Below are positions 9,166 to 18,888 of a DNA stretch of 64,000 nucleotides, in pieces; position 1 is the stretch's first letter; each line of letters starts with the position of its first letter. The stretch is from Chlorobiota bacterium (GTDB taxonomy: Bacteria > Bacteroidota > Ignavibacteria > OLB7), in NCBI GenBank assembly GCA_016710285.1, contig JADJXR010000001.1, forward strand, positions 372,001 through 436,000. The letters run 5' to 3'. The notes under the pieces are model-generated. The model searched no databases. It was not told where the DNA came from and was given only the letters and a program-made list of their open reading frames with translations. The position numbers and the translations under genes were made by a program.

Positions 9166-11280
9166 TTAGGCTGCAATCGCAGCTTTTCCGCTTTTCTCCA
9201 CCACTTCTTCCTGCACCGATTTTGGTGCCGGCTCGTAGTGGTCGAAGGTCATCGAAGGGATTGCACGGCCTTGCGTGATGGAGCGCAACGTCGTGACGTA
9301 GCCGAACATCTCCGCAAGCGGAACCATTGCGCGAATCACCTGAGCGTCGTGGCGCTGGACCATTCCTTCGATGCGGCCACGGCGGCTGGAAAGGTCGCCC
9401 ATCACATCCCCCATGTACTCTTCCGGCGTGACGACCTCGACGGCCATGATCGGCTCCAACAACACTGGCTTGGCTTTGCGGCAGGCTTCTTTGAAGGCCA
9501 TGGATGCGGCAATCTTGAAGGCCATTTCCGACGAGTCAACGTCGTGGTAGGAACCGAAATGGAGTTTGGCTTTGATGTCCACCACCGGGAATCCGGCAAG
9601 CACGCCGTTGCGGAGTGCCTCGGTGATCCCCTGCTCCACCGGCTTGATGTACTCTTTTGGAATCACACCGCCAACAATGGCGTTGGTGAACTCGAAGCCT
9701 TTGCCTGGCTCGTTCGGACCGAACTCGATCACCACGTGTCCATACTGGCCTTTCCCACCCGACTGGCGAACGAACTTCGTGTCCTGGTCCACCGTCTCGC
9801 GGATCGTTTCGCGGTAGGCCACCTGCGGCTTACCAACGTTCGCCTCCACACGGAACTCGCGGCGGATACGGTCCACGATAATGTCCAAGTGAAGCTCACC
9901 AACGCCGGAGATGATCGTCTGCCCGGTCTCCTCGTCCGTTTTTACGCGGAAGGTTGGATCTTCTTCGCTGAGTTTGGCCAGGGCCTCGCCCAACTTGTCT
10001 TGATCGGCTTTCGTTTTTGGTTCGATTGCCTGGTCAATCACTGGGTCGGGGAACTCCATTTTCTCCAACACGATTGGATCCGCTTCATCGCTGAGCGTGT
10101 CGCCGGTTTTTGTGGCTTTCAAACCAACAACAGCGATGATGTCGCCGGTGTAGGCTTCGTCAATATCCTCGCGGTGATTGGCGTGCATCCGCAACAGACG
10201 GCCAACGCGTTCTTTTTTCCCGGTGATGGTGTTCAGGACGTAGGACCCTGCCGACAATGTGCCGGAATACAAGCGGACGAAGGTCAGCTTCCCAACGAAT
10301 TTATCGGTGATGATCTTGAACGCCAATCCAGCGAACTTCTCGGTATCGGACGGCTGGCGTTCGATATGATCGTCGGAATCCATGTGGTGGCCCGGCGTGG
10401 TTCCCACATCCATCGGCGATGGAAGGAACTCCAACACCGCATCCAGCAACTGCTGAACGCCTTTGTTTTTGAAGCTGGAGCCAAGCATCACCGGGATGAT
10501 CTTCACCTGCAAGCAGGCTTCGCGGAGCACCTTGCGGATTTCTTCTGGGGAGATTTCTTCCCCTTCCAGATATTTCATCAGCAGGGTGTCGTCAACCTCG
10601 GCAACCGCTTCCAGCATTTTGGTGCGGTACTCTTTGGCTTGCTCCTCGATGTCGTGCGGGATGTCAATGATGTCCCACTTTGCGCCCTGGCTGGAGTCAT
10701 CGAAGATGTAGGCTTTCCACTCAATCAGGTCAACGATACCCTTGAACATATCGCCCTGGCCCACCGGCAATTGCAGCGGGACAGCGTTTGCGCCCAGGCG
10801 GTCGTGAATCATGCCAACAACCTTCAGGAAGTCGGCACCGACGCGGTCCATTTTGTTCACAAAGGCGATGCGCGGGACATTGTACTTATCGGCCTGGCGC
10901 CACACCGTTTCGGATTGCGGCTCCACGCCACCAACCGAGCAGAACAGGGCAACAGCACCGTCCAACACGCGAAGCGAGCGTTCTACCTCGACGGTAAAAT
11001 CAACGTGGCCCGGCGTGTCAATGATGTTGATGCGGTGCTCTGGGAAATGGGATTTGGACCCTTTCCAGAAGCAGGTTGTTGCTGCCGATGTGATCGTGAT
11101 ACCGCGCTCCTGCTCCTGCTCCATGTAGTCCATGGTTGCGGCTCCGTCGTGAACCTCACCGATACGGTGAAGCACGCCGGTGTAATACAGGATGCGCTCG
11201 GTTGTGGTTGTCTTGCCGGCATCAATGTGCGCCATGATGCCGATGTTGCGGACTCTATCAAGTGGATACAGGCGTGGCAT
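9166..11280 (-). CDS. fusA: Elongation factor G
   Basis: EF-G drives ribosomal translocation and, with RRF, ribosome recycling. The 704-residue protein has the usual length. It shows AHIDAGKTT near residue 17, DTPGHVDF near 90 and NKMD near 144, then domains II-V, including the RGRIEGM segment of domain V. It lies between rpsG and tuf in the str operon, with 173 bases to rpsG. Long open frames on the opposite strand (for example 9109-11469) are codon-bias shadows. Confidence 0.98.
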   Translation of the reverse strand: MPRLYPLDRVRNIGIMAHIDAGKTTTTERILYYTGVLHRIGEVHDGAATMDYMEQEQERGITITSAATTCFWKGSKSHFPEHRINIIDTPGHVDFTVEVERSLRVLDGAVALFCSVGGVEPQSETVWRQADKYNVPRIAFVNKMDRVGADFLKVVGMIHDRLGANAVPLQLPVGQGDMFKGIVDLIEWKAYIFDDSSQGAKWDIIDIPHDIEEQAKEYRTKMLEAVAEVDDTLLMKYLEGEEISPEEIRKVLREACLQVKIIPVMLGSSFKNKGVQQLLDAVLEFLPSPMDVGTTPGHHMDSDDHIERQPSDTEKFAGLAFKIITDKFVGKLTFVRLYSGTLSAGSYVLNTITGKKERVGRLLRMHANHREDIDEAYTGDIIAVVGLKATKTGDTLSDEADPIVLEKMEFPDPVIDQAIEPKTKADQDKLGEALAKLSEEDPTFRVKTDEETGQTIISGVGELHLDIIVDRIRREFRVEANVGKPQVAYRETIRETVDQDTKFVRQSGGKGQYGHVVIEFGPNEPGKGFEFTNAIVGGVIPKEYIKPVEQGITEALRNGVLAGFPVVDIKAKLHFGSYHDVDSSEMAFKIAASMAFKEACRKAKPVLLEPIMAVEVVTPEEYMGDVMGDLSSRRGRIEGMVQRHDAQVIRAMVPLAEMFGYVTTLRSITQGRAIPSMTFDHYEPAPKSVQEEVVEKSGKAAIAA

Positions 11281-11453
11281 AATCGAGAATTAGCTTCGGT
11301 TATCTATGAATATCAAGGCCTACACAGCAGGTTGACGTGTTTTGCGGCCGGGATTGCGACGGAGCAGATGCGTGCCAAAAAGAGCGATGCCCTTCTTCGC
11401 CGATCATTTCTATCGCTTGGTTCTATCAACTGGCCCGGCCACCGGTTTCCGCT

Positions 11454-11921
11454 TTACCAGCGGAAGTGAGCAAAGGCACGGTTTGCGTCGGCCATGCGGT
11501 GAACATCTTCGCGCTTCTTGACGGCAGAACCTTCGCCGTTGGAAGCGGCAATGATCTCGCCGGCCAGTTTGTCGCGCATGGTTTTTTCGCGGCGGTCGTC
11601 GGCGTACTTAATCAACCAGCGGATGCCCAGGGCAACGCGGCGTTCCGGGCGGACTTCCATCGGAACTTGGTAGGTGGACCCACCAACGCGGCGCGAGCGG
11701 ACCTCGACGGCTGGGGAGACGTTCGCCAACGCTTTGCGGAAGACCTCTAGCGGGTCCTGCTGGGTGCGTTCGGCAACAAGGTCAAGCGCGCCATACAGGA
11801 TGTCGCGGGCGGTGCTTTTCTTCCCATCCAGCAGCAGGTTATTGATAAACCGCTCGATGGTAACGTCGTTGAAGCGTGGGTCTGGAGATATCCACCGCTT
11901 TTCTGCGCGTTTCTTTCTCAT
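11454..11921 (-). CDS. rpsG: Ribosomal protein S7
   Basis: S7 nucleates the head of the 30S subunit by binding the 3' domain of 16S rRNA. The product has 155 residues, within the normal range, and begins MRKKRAEKR. The family motifs RRVGGSTYQVP and GIRWL are visible. It is the second gene of the str operon, 33 bases behind rpsL. In other bacteria S7 or S12 represses this operon by binding its own mRNA; I could not see a clear binding site here. Confidence 0.97.
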   Translation of the reverse strand: MRKKRAEKRWISPDPRFNDVTIERFINNLLLDGKKSTARDILYGALDLVAERTQQDPLEVFRKALANVSPAVEVRSRRVGGSTYQVPMEVRPERRVALGIRWLIKYADDRREKTMRDKLAGEIIAASNGEGSAVKKREDVHRMADANRAFAHFRW

Positions 11922-11954
11922 GGATTCTATTCAGTAAAGAGAGATGTTCGTTGA

Positions 11955-12329
11955 TTACTTCTTTGGACGCTTTGCGCCGTACTTGGAACGCCCCTGTTGG
12001 CGCTTGGCAACCCCTTGGGTATCCAGCGTGCCGCGGACGATGTGGTAACGGACACCTGGAAGGTCCTTCACGCGGCCACCACGGATCAGCACGATTGAGT
12101 GCTCCTGAAGGTTGTGGCCTTCCCCGGGGATGTAGGCGATTACTTCCTGTTGGTTGCTTAAACGCACCTTTGCCACTTTACGAAGTGCCGAATTCGGCTT
12201 CTTCGGGGTGGTGGTGTACACGCGGGTGCAAACCCCACGACGCTGCGGGCAACGGTCCAATGCCGGGGAAGCACTCTTGTACAACTCCTCCTGACGACCC
12301 TTGCGAACTAACTGATTGATTGTCGGCAC
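11955..12329 (-). CDS. rpsL: Ribosomal protein S12
   Basis: S12 sits at the decoding centre and affects translational accuracy. The 124-residue protein begins MPTINQLVRKGR. It carries the conserved loops TTPKKPNSALRK and RVKDLPGVRYH, with the lysines that are often changed in streptomycin-resistant strains still present, so it looks like the sensitive type. It is the first gene of the str operon, with a likely promoter about 50-80 bases upstream. Confidence 0.98.
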   Translation of the reverse strand: MPTINQLVRKGRQEELYKSASPALDRCPQRRGVCTRVYTTTPKKPNSALRKVAKVRLSNQQEVIAYIPGEGHNLQEHSIVLIRGGRVKDLPGVRYHIVRGTLDTQGVAKRQQGRSKYGAKRPKK

Positions 12330-12376
12330 AGCTTGACTGTTGTGTTGTTGGACTTCGGTTTTTACAAAGAAGAGCG

Positions 12377-12408
12377 CAAAGATAGCACCGACCCGTTTAC
12401 GTGGGCAA
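12377..12408 (-). promoter_or_regulatory. Bacteroidota-type promoter before rpsL
   Basis: On the minus strand TTG (12408-12406) and TATCTTTG (12384-12377) are separated by 21 bases. This fits the TTG / TAnnTTTG pattern of the Bacteroidota primary sigma factor. It lies 48 bases ahead of the rpsL start codon. Similar elements occur before other genes in the window. Confidence 0.55.
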
Positions 12409-12490
12409 GATGCCTTACCGCATGAAACAGCTCATTCTTAGTTATGACAACTCATTGTTACGAGCGGGCATTCCATCCGGCCTGCGTTTA

Positions 12491-13075
12491 TCACCGCGCC
12501 GTATCCCCTGGGGCGGGGGATGAAGGCGGGGGAACGGGGCTGGGCTTCCCTTTGCCCGCATCCACCCGCTGCGCAACGGCTTGCGGGTTCGGGGGGGCCG
12601 CAACTTTGTAGGCTCCGTTCTCCCAGCGCATCATCAAGATTTCCGCCGGGCGATCCTTGTGGCGCACCACCAGGGAGTACAACGTATCCACCTGCAAAAC
12701 CTCAAAATCCCCTTGGAATTTGCCGGTGAAGTCTTCGCCGTACAGCTGCATGTACTTGGCGAACGCCTCCTTCCCTTTCAGCCCTTGCAACACCTCCACT
12801 TCCTGGCGGCGGGCTGAGTCAAGGGACATATTCATGGTTTGGCCAGCCAGCATCATATCTAGCTGGTGCTGCTGGTCGCTATCAAAAAGGTCGTAAATCT
12901 TGGCCCCGTCGCCGGTGCGCATGGTCTCCACCATTTGGGTGTATCCCTGCTGAACGCTTGGCTTGCTATCGTCCGGGGAATTCTGGCCACAAGCGGCCAT
13001 AATCGTGGCCATGGCGGTGGCCATTATCGCCAAGAAGCCAACCCACCGGTTGCGTGCGGAAGGCAGTTGTTTCAT
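12491..13075 (-). CDS. Lipoprotein of unknown function
   Basis: I start this gene at 13075 (MKQLPSARN), because that Met opens a lipoprotein signal peptide ending in the lipobox residues MAAC; the open frame runs to 13249, but the extra part looks non-coding. The 194-residue product has a helical domain (YTQMVETMRTGDG...YDLFDSD), a beta-rich region with VLQVDTLYSLVV, and a Pro/Ser-rich C-terminal tail. The middle resembles small cystatin/NTF2-like domains of envelope lipoproteins, but this is only a shape impression. It is separate from the str operon. Confidence 0.7.
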   Translation of the reverse strand: MKQLPSARNRWVGFLAIMATAMATIMAACGQNSPDDSKPSVQQGYTQMVETMRTGDGAKIYDLFDSDQQHQLDMMLAGQTMNMSLDSARRQEVEVLQGLKGKEAFAKYMQLYGEDFTGKFQGDFEVLQVDTLYSLVVRHKDRPAEILMMRWENGAYKVAAPPNPQAVAQRVDAGKGKPSPVPPPSSPAPGDTAR

Positions 13076-13295
13076 GTTCAATGGAGGTTCGTGTGTTGCA
13101 ATCGCTGTGCGGATGCGGGATACTTGGTAGTTCCCTAACGTGTTGGAATGCGTTTGCAAGCTACCATCTTTCGCCAGCGCGGGGGCAGTTCTTAGGGCGC
13201 GTTTGCCGATAAGGATTTGTAACCACGGGCTGTTTCTATCAACGAACAATCGCGGGGAATAGCGGGAAGGGATTGCCAGATTGTATTTTCGCGAT

Positions 13296-14036
13296 GTGAA
13301 ACCCGAGCCTCCAAAACCGCAAATCGGGACCGTGATGCTGAACGGCGTTTCGGTGCGCTACACCGTGCGCCGCAATGCTCGCGCTCGGAATATGCGGATC
13401 ACCATCTCCCCCCACAGTGGCGTGGTGGTAACGCTCCCGTTGCGGCTGAAACGCTACATCAACCCGGAAGATTTTTTGCGGGAAAAGCAGGAATGGGTGC
13501 TTCACCACCTCCAACACGTGAAGCCAATCAGCCCGGCGGCGCAGCTTCGGGATGGCTCCATTATCTACTATCGCGGCGGACCGCTGCGATTGCGGGTGCA
13601 CCGGGGCATCGGGAAAAACCCGCACATCTTCATTGAAGAAGGCCAGCTGCACCTGTACCTCCCTGCCGATCACGATCAAACAATCCGCGAAACCTTGCGC
13701 CAGTGGCTGCGCGCCGATGCCGCCGACGCTTTAACCAACGATGTCCGGCGGGAAGCCGAACGGATGGGACTTCGCTACGGACGCGTCACCATCCGCGACC
13801 AGAAAACGAAGTGGGGAAGCTGCTCCAAAAAAGGGAACTTATCCTTCAACTGGCGGCTGATACTCTTCCCGGAGCAGGTCCGGCGCTACATTGTTATCCA
13901 TGAACTTTGCCACCTGCGGCAGTTTGACCACTCGCCAAAATTTTGGGCATTGGTGGAACGGTTCGACCCGAACTATCAGGCCTCCATCGAATGGCTGAAA
14001 GAACACGCCGCGCAGTATGAGCGGGACCTGCGGTAA
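13296..14036 (+). CDS. YgjP-like zinc metallopeptidase (DUF45)
   Basis: This is a putative cytosolic metallopeptidase of the YgjP/M48-like DUF45 family. The signature is complete: KTKWGSCSKKG, then FN, then VIHELCHL with HELCH as zinc site (H202, E203, H206 counted from this start), then HSPKFW. I chose the GTG at 13296 because TATTTTCG at 13284-13291 looks like a promoter -7 element, which would give a leaderless message; TTG at 13281 and ATG at 13335 are alternatives. Physiological substrates of this family are not well known. It stands alone on the plus strand. Confidence 0.88.
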   Translation: MKPEPPKPQIGTVMLNGVSVRYTVRRNARARNMRITISPHSGVVVTLPLRLKRYINPEDFLREKQEWVLHHLQHVKPISPAAQLRDGSIIYYRGGPLRLRVHRGIGKNPHIFIEEGQLHLYLPADHDQTIRETLRQWLRADAADALTNDVRREAERMGLRYGRVTIRDQKTKWGSCSKKGNLSFNWRLILFPEQVRRYIVIHELCHLRQFDHSPKFWALVERFDPNYQASIEWLKEHAAQYERDLR

Positions 14037-14125
14037 CGGAGTCTCCAACCGGCATCCGCCCCGCCGAATTGGACCGCATCACTGCCATCGAACCAACAAC
14101 AAACCGAACAGAACACCTTCCCTTC

Positions 14126-14697
14126 ATGCCTGATTTTCGCGACCGACTTTTCACGTGGCGTAGCTACACCCCCATCCCCTTCCTTCTTGTTGGTTTGGCA
14201 CTGGGCCAGCCAACCATCCCCAGCTTGATCGGTGGATGTTTGTGCGCCCTGCTTGGCGAGGCAATCCGATTCTGGGGCGTTGGGCACGCCAGCTACGAAA
14301 CCCGCGTCACCGAAACCGTCGGGGCCTCGCGATTGGTGGTTTCGGGCCGTTTGCCTACGTCCGGAACCCGCTGTACGTGGGGAATATCCTCCTCTACACC
14401 GGATTTGGGATCATGGCAAACCTTTGGTGGCTGGTGGTGATAACCCTCCTCTGGTTCCTGTTCCAATACCACCTGATCGTCTCACGCGAGGAAGAATTTT
14501 TGGCGAAGAAGTTCGGGCCGGAGTATGAGAAATTCCGCCAGCACGTCCCCCGGTTCCTCCCCCGATTTACCCCGTATCAGGGGGACCGCTCCACCACCAT
14601 CCATTGGACCACCGCGTTCCGCAGCGAGCGGCGAACCTTCCAGGCGTTTGGCATTGCGCTGGCGCTGATGGTGGCCCGCTGGGGGCTGCTTCAGTAG
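14126..14697 (+). pseudogene. ICMT-like membrane methyltransferase, one-base frameshift
   Basis: Two overlapping frames together make one isoprenylcysteine carboxyl methyltransferase/PEMT-family protein. The first frame (start 14126, MPDFRDRLF) gives two membrane segments and GASRLVVSG. The second continues with PFAYVRNPLYVGN, a hallmark of the family, then two more membrane segments and EEEFLAKKFGPEY. The join falls at the GGG of 14344-14346: a fourth G would restore SGPFAYVRNP. Such proteins methylate lipids or isoprenoid-like substrates in the membrane. Either the gene is broken or a base is missing from the assembly. Confidence 0.8.
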
Positions 14698-14788
14698 CCA
14701 ACCCGCGCTGGCCGGTGAAGGCCTTCTTGTTGAACATTTTGCTTCTGACCATCTTACTCCTGACCATCTTTCCATCGCGAATCAGAAT

Positions 14789-15934
14789 GTGGGAATGCCC
14801 CCGATGACCAACCAGCAAAACTTCCCCACGCTGACCGAGCAGCTGACCGAGCAATCGCTGGCGGTGCTGCCGATTGAACGCTCGGAAACGATTCCTTCCG
14901 ATTGGTACACCAACCCGGCATTCCACCAGCTGGACCGCCAGGCCGTTTTCTCGCAAACGTGGCAATGGGTTGGGCACATTGGGCAGCTGCAGCAGATTGG
15001 CGATTACTTCCTTGCCGATGTTGCCGATAATCCCGTAATCGTTCTTCGCGACCGCGAAGGAATGCTGCGCGGATTCTACAACGTCTGCCGCCATCGTGGC
15101 GGACCGCTGGCCACGCAGGATTCGGGCAACTGCACGATGCTGCAATGCAAGTACCACGGCTGGACCTATCGCTTGGATGGATCGCTGCGCGGGATCCCGA
15201 AATTTGACCGCGTGGAGTTGTTCAATCGGGAAGAGTACGGGCTGGTTCCGGTGAACGTGGCGGTGTGGGAAGGGCTGATCTTTGTGAGCTTGTGCCAAAC
15301 TCCACCCCCAATCACCGAGGTGATGGAGGGGATTGCCCAGCGCATCGCGCCGAACTCACTTCCGGCAAAGCGGTTTTTCCGCAGGGTGGATTACCACGTT
15401 GATTGCAACTGGAAAATCTACGTTGATAATTATCTGGAGGGCTATCACGTCCCGCTGGTTCACCCGGAGCTGATGAAGATGTTGGAGTTCAACAGCTACA
15501 TCACCGAAACCGCGCGCTGGCACTCGTTGCAATTCAGCCCCTTGCGTGGCACGGGCGATCATCCGTACGGAGCCAACGGCGATTCGGGCAATGCATTCTA
15601 CTATTTCATCTACCCCAATTTCATGCTGAATATTTTGCCCGGGCGGCTGCAAACCAACGTGGTGATCCCGATAACACACCAGCGGACGCTTGTTCGGTTC
15701 GACTATTTCTACGACGACGTTGAATCGCCCGAAGCAATCGCCTTCATCAATGATGAAATAGCCACCAGCCACCGCATTCAAGTTGAGGATATTGAGATTT
15801 GCGAGCGGGTGCAACGGGGCGTTGCCTCGCACGCTTACGACCGCGGGCGTTTCTCGGTGGAGTGCGAGCAAGGGGTCTATCACTTCCAATCGCTGCTGAA
15901 AGAGAGCTACCGCCAGTGGAAAAACATGGAGTGA
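14789..15934 (+). CDS. Rieske non-heme iron oxygenase, large subunit
   Basis: This is the 381-residue oxygenase component of a Rieske ring-hydroxylating or choline monooxygenase-like system. The [2Fe-2S] ligands are C100, H102, C120 and H123 (CRHRGG and CKYHGW). The catalytic iron site has H220 and H225 in NYLEGYHVPLVH; the NYLEGYH wording is close to choline/carnitine-type monooxygenases. The start is GTG at 14789 or ATG at 14795 or 14804. No reductase lies beside it; the ferredoxin at 33976 is distant. The substrate cannot be named from sequence alone. Confidence 0.88.
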   Translation: MGMPPMTNQQNFPTLTEQLTEQSLAVLPIERSETIPSDWYTNPAFHQLDRQAVFSQTWQWVGHIGQLQQIGDYFLADVADNPVIVLRDREGMLRGFYNVCRHRGGPLATQDSGNCTMLQCKYHGWTYRLDGSLRGIPKFDRVELFNREEYGLVPVNVAVWEGLIFVSLCQTPPPITEVMEGIAQRIAPNSLPAKRFFRRVDYHVDCNWKIYVDNYLEGYHVPLVHPELMKMLEFNSYITETARWHSLQFSPLRGTGDHPYGANGDSGNAFYYFIYPNFMLNILPGRLQTNVVIPITHQRTLVRFDYFYDDVESPEAIAFINDEIATSHRIQVEDIEICERVQRGVASHAYDRGRFSVECEQGVYHFQSLLKESYRQWKNME

Positions 15935-16155
15935 TTGCGGTGCCGACTGCGTTGCGGTGGCCGGCCAACCGTGCGGGTTCGTCGGGATCGCCCTGCCCCC
16001 GCCCCCAGCCCTTGAATAAATTTTCTTCCTTCGTTCAACTCCATTCCCTCGATCCCCCTATTTTCCCAGCGATTGCCAAAAGGTTTGGAGTTTTTTTTGG
16101 GCAAGATGCCATGCGCCCAAATGCCATTTCACCAAGAATTTTCATCATCGGAACC

Positions 16156-16794
16156 ATGGACACCACGCCGATTACCATTGCCGACATCCTTCCCCAGCGG
16201 AGCCGAACGCAGCCCCGGCGCATCCGCCTTTCCGACGGCTTCACCTTTCCAATCAGCGACGACACCATCGTCCGGTTTGGGCTGGCAAAAGGGGTGGTGG
16301 TTTCGCAAGAACAGATCGAGCAGATTCGGGGTGCCGAAGAAGCCTTCCAAGCAAAACAGGCCGTGCTAACAATCTGCGGAAGGCGGCTCCGAAGCAAAAA
16401 GGAATTGCAGGAGAAATTGCGCGAGAAAGAATTCCGCGCCGAGGCGATTGACGCAGCACTCGCCTTCGCTGCCGAATACGGCTACTTGGACGACCGCAAT
16501 TTTGCGCAAGCGTTCGTTCGGGACCAGTTGCTGCGCCGCCCTTTGGGCCGGCAGCGGTTGCAGCTGGAGCTTCAGCGGCGCGGGGTTGCCAAGCATGATA
16601 TTGACGATGCCTTGTCCGCTGTTTTTTCCGACAGCGACCAGGAGTTGCAGCTTGCGATTGCGGCGGCGCGCAAAAAACTCTCCACCTTGCGCGCCACCGA
16701 TCCACAAAAACGGGAACGCTCCCTTGCCAATTTTCTTGCAACTCGTGGGTTTGGCTGGGAGGTTGTTCGGAAGGTGATGGAGGAATTGAAGTAA
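16156..16794 (+). CDS. recX: RecX regulatory protein
   Basis: RecX binds RecA filaments and modulates recombination and SOS. The 212-residue product has three-helix RecX repeats: SKKELQEKLREKEF, YGYLDDRNFAQAFV and RPLGRQRLQLELQRRGV are characteristic. An in-frame extension upstream (to 15799) is open only because of GC-rich codon bias; starts at 16111 or 16156 are plausible and I chose the second because it begins the conserved part. recA is not next to it here. Confidence 0.85.
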   Translation: MDTTPITIADILPQRSRTQPRRIRLSDGFTFPISDDTIVRFGLAKGVVVSQEQIEQIRGAEEAFQAKQAVLTICGRRLRSKKELQEKLREKEFRAEAIDAALAFAAEYGYLDDRNFAQAFVRDQLLRRPLGRQRLQLELQRRGVAKHDIDDALSAVFSDSDQELQLAIAAARKKLSTLRATDPQKRERSLANFLATRGFGWEVVRKVMEELK

Positions 16795-16827
16795 GATTTT
16801 TTTGGGGGGGAAAATGGGATCAGATTC

Positions 16828-16872
16828 CAACCCTCCCGAAGCGGCCCCCCTTCCCTTGAAGGGGTGGCCGGC
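16828..16872. repeat. Half copy of the GC-rich dispersed repeat
   Basis: A short piece with ctcccgaagc and a small GC hairpin (cccttccc/gaaggggtgg) matches the left arm of the repeat family at 23308, 37360, 44549 and 47998. It lies between the converging ends of recX and the membrane protein gene. Confidence 0.5.
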
Positions 16873-16902
16873 AAACCGCAGGATGCAGACCGTGATGGGG
16901 GA

Positions 16903-18873
16903 TTATTGCTGCTTCAGTTGCTCTATCCGCCGCAAGGCTTTGGCTCCGTAGTCCGTTTTCACGATGCCATCATGCAAGCGGTAGCACTGCTCGGCAAGGT
17001 CGTAATCCCGCAGCTGCTCGAACGCAATTCCGGTGTTGTAGAATAAATCGGGATAATTGATGGTGCTGCGGCGGATGCCTTCAATCCCGATCTGCGCCGC
17101 CGCACGGTTCCACCCCATCCGCAAACAGGCTTTCATCATATCCCCCTCGGCCGCTGGCGAGTATTGCTGGCGGAAAAATCCCGCAAAAAAACCATCCGGC
17201 TTGAAATTGGTGATGATTGCCTCCATCTCCTCCTTTGTCCGCTGTGGCCCGGTGGCAAGCAAATCCCGCTCGCTGATTGCAGGAATTTGCGGCGCGTATC
17301 CCTGCTTCAGAAAAACCGCCGCCACTTGGTCAATATACACCAGCCTCCAATCGGTGCGGCTGTGAAAAAACCGCAGCCAGGGCGATTCGTTTTTGTGAGG
17401 GAAGGAGATAATCACTGGGCGGTAGTGCTCAATCAGCGCCAGCTTTCCGGTGTCGGTTGCCATGCGCAGATATTCGGCAAAGAATTTTTCGCCGATCACC
17501 TCATTCCTGGCATCAATAAAAATTGGCTGGCGGAGTTTCCACATGAAAATCCCGCCAAAATTTATCTGGTTCAGGATGCGCCCATCAAGGTTATTGCTTC
17601 GGATAAATTCAGCAGCTTTTATCGGGATTTTATTATCGGCAAACTGATACCCGAACGTTCCAAGCCCGCGCCATGCCACCCAATAATCGTCGGTGACAAC
17701 GCGAACACAGGTTAGGAAGCAGAGCACGCCAACCGCAATCAAGCTCCAACGCGTTGCTGCCGTTCCACCTCCCCCACTCTGAGCCTCCTCCATCTCCACC
17801 TCTCCCTCTTTCTTCTTCACCAACGAAGCAAACCCGGCGGCCACAATCGGCGCAACCACCATCACGAAATAGCCGATGTTTTTGAACGCTGACAGAAGCA
17901 CGAACGTAAAGAATGCAAAAAGCAGGAACTCAACCCACCGAATGCCGCCACGCAACCAACGCAACAGCAACCCCACGACCGTCAGCAGGATAAAAAGGTG
18001 AAAGAATAACGCTGGCTGGAACAAGATAAAGCTGCCATCCAGGGAATACCAAGCGAACGTAAACCCGGAAAATGGGGACATATATTCGCCGATCATATCC
18101 TTGTATAAATTCCCCGACTGCAAAAAACCAAACTGCTCCAGCGGAAGCAAAACAGCTCCCTCGTAGAAATAGGGATTGATAAAACAGGCAGCCACCGCAA
18201 TTGCCGACCATTTCAGCAGATTGACATCGGCCTTCCGATTCTTCAAGCTATCCCCAACGAAATAGCAGAAAAAGACAATCCATCCCAGAATAAACAGGGC
18301 ATGGGTGTTCACCCACAGCAGCATAATCAGGGCAATCGGCCACAGTGCTGCGGAGCGGTCGCGGCGGTAGCGTTCAAGAAAAAAGAGGAGGAGGTTAAGG
18401 AAAATCCAGCTGAAAATGTGAGGTCGGATAAAGAAAAAATAGCTGCACGTCATCACCGCCACGAACAGAACCGGCGCAACGTACGGATTATTCAACGTCA
18501 CCAACTGGGCCGTACGGCGGAACAGAAGAAAAATGCTGCACCCCACCGCCAGCCCATTCAGAAGCACCATTCCGAACGGCCCGGCAATGTTATTCGTTAA
18601 TGCCAGCGTCACCTGATAAAGCCAATACATATCTATGTACGGGCGGTCGGTGATGGTGTAGGTGAAGGGGTCGTTCCCGGGGAATCGCATATTCTCCAGA
18701 ATCCATTCCCCTGCCTTCAGGTGGAAGCCAATATCTAAATCGCGAATTTCCTGGAACGCCAGCATCACCCCCATCACCATCATCGCAGCAATCATCCACC
18801 ACATCCCTTTCCCCCACTCACCACGGATCAACGCGGCATCGCCCTGCCGATTATTTTCCTGTTCGTTCAGCAT
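16903..18873 (-). CDS. Multi-pass membrane protein with TPR-like tail, copy 2
   Basis: This 656-residue protein has about ten membrane segments in its first ~400 residues, then a soluble part ending in helix-turn-helix repeats like TPRs (YDLAEQCYRLHDG). The N-terminal loop has IRDLDIGFHLKAGEW and NDPFTYTI. This D-x-D/H-L-x-x-G-x-W plus DPFTYT pattern is typical of a large group of GT-C-like bacterial membrane proteins. A sugar-transferase role is inference. It follows its paralogue at 18889-20982 with only 15 bases between, so the pair arose by tandem duplication and is probably co-transcribed. Confidence 0.75.
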   Translation of the reverse strand: MLNEQENNRQGDAALIRGEWGKGMWWMIAAMMVMGVMLAFQEIRDLDIGFHLKAGEWILENMRFPGNDPFTYTITDRPYIDMYWLYQVTLALTNNIAGPFGMVLLNGLAVGCSIFLLFRRTAQLVTLNNPYVAPVLFVAVMTCSYFFFIRPHIFSWIFLNLLLFFLERYRRDRSAALWPIALIMLLWVNTHALFILGWIVFFCYFVGDSLKNRKADVNLLKWSAIAVAACFINPYFYEGAVLLPLEQFGFLQSGNLYKDMIGEYMSPFSGFTFAWYSLDGSFILFQPALFFHLFILLTVVGLLLRWLRGGIRWVEFLLFAFFTFVLLSAFKNIGYFVMVVAPIVAAGFASLVKKKEGEVEMEEAQSGGGGTAATRWSLIAVGVLCFLTCVRVVTDDYWVAWRGLGTFGYQFADNKIPIKAAEFIRSNNLDGRILNQINFGGIFMWKLRQPIFIDARNEVIGEKFFAEYLRMATDTGKLALIEHYRPVIISFPHKNESPWLRFFHSRTDWRLVYIDQVAAVFLKQGYAPQIPAISERDLLATGPQRTKEEMEAIITNFKPDGFFAGFFRQQYSPAAEGDMMKACLRMGWNRAAAQIGIEGIRRSTINYPDLFYNTGIAFEQLRDYDLAEQCYRLHDGIVKTDYGAKALRRIEQLKQQ

Positions 18874-18888
18874 CAGAAAAAATACCCT

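Noticed and set aside
9109..11469. Very long open frame on the plus strand opposite fusA
   Set aside because: It mirrors the codon bias of fusA, encodes a Cys/His/Trp-rich product with no family features, and starts in intergenic DNA.
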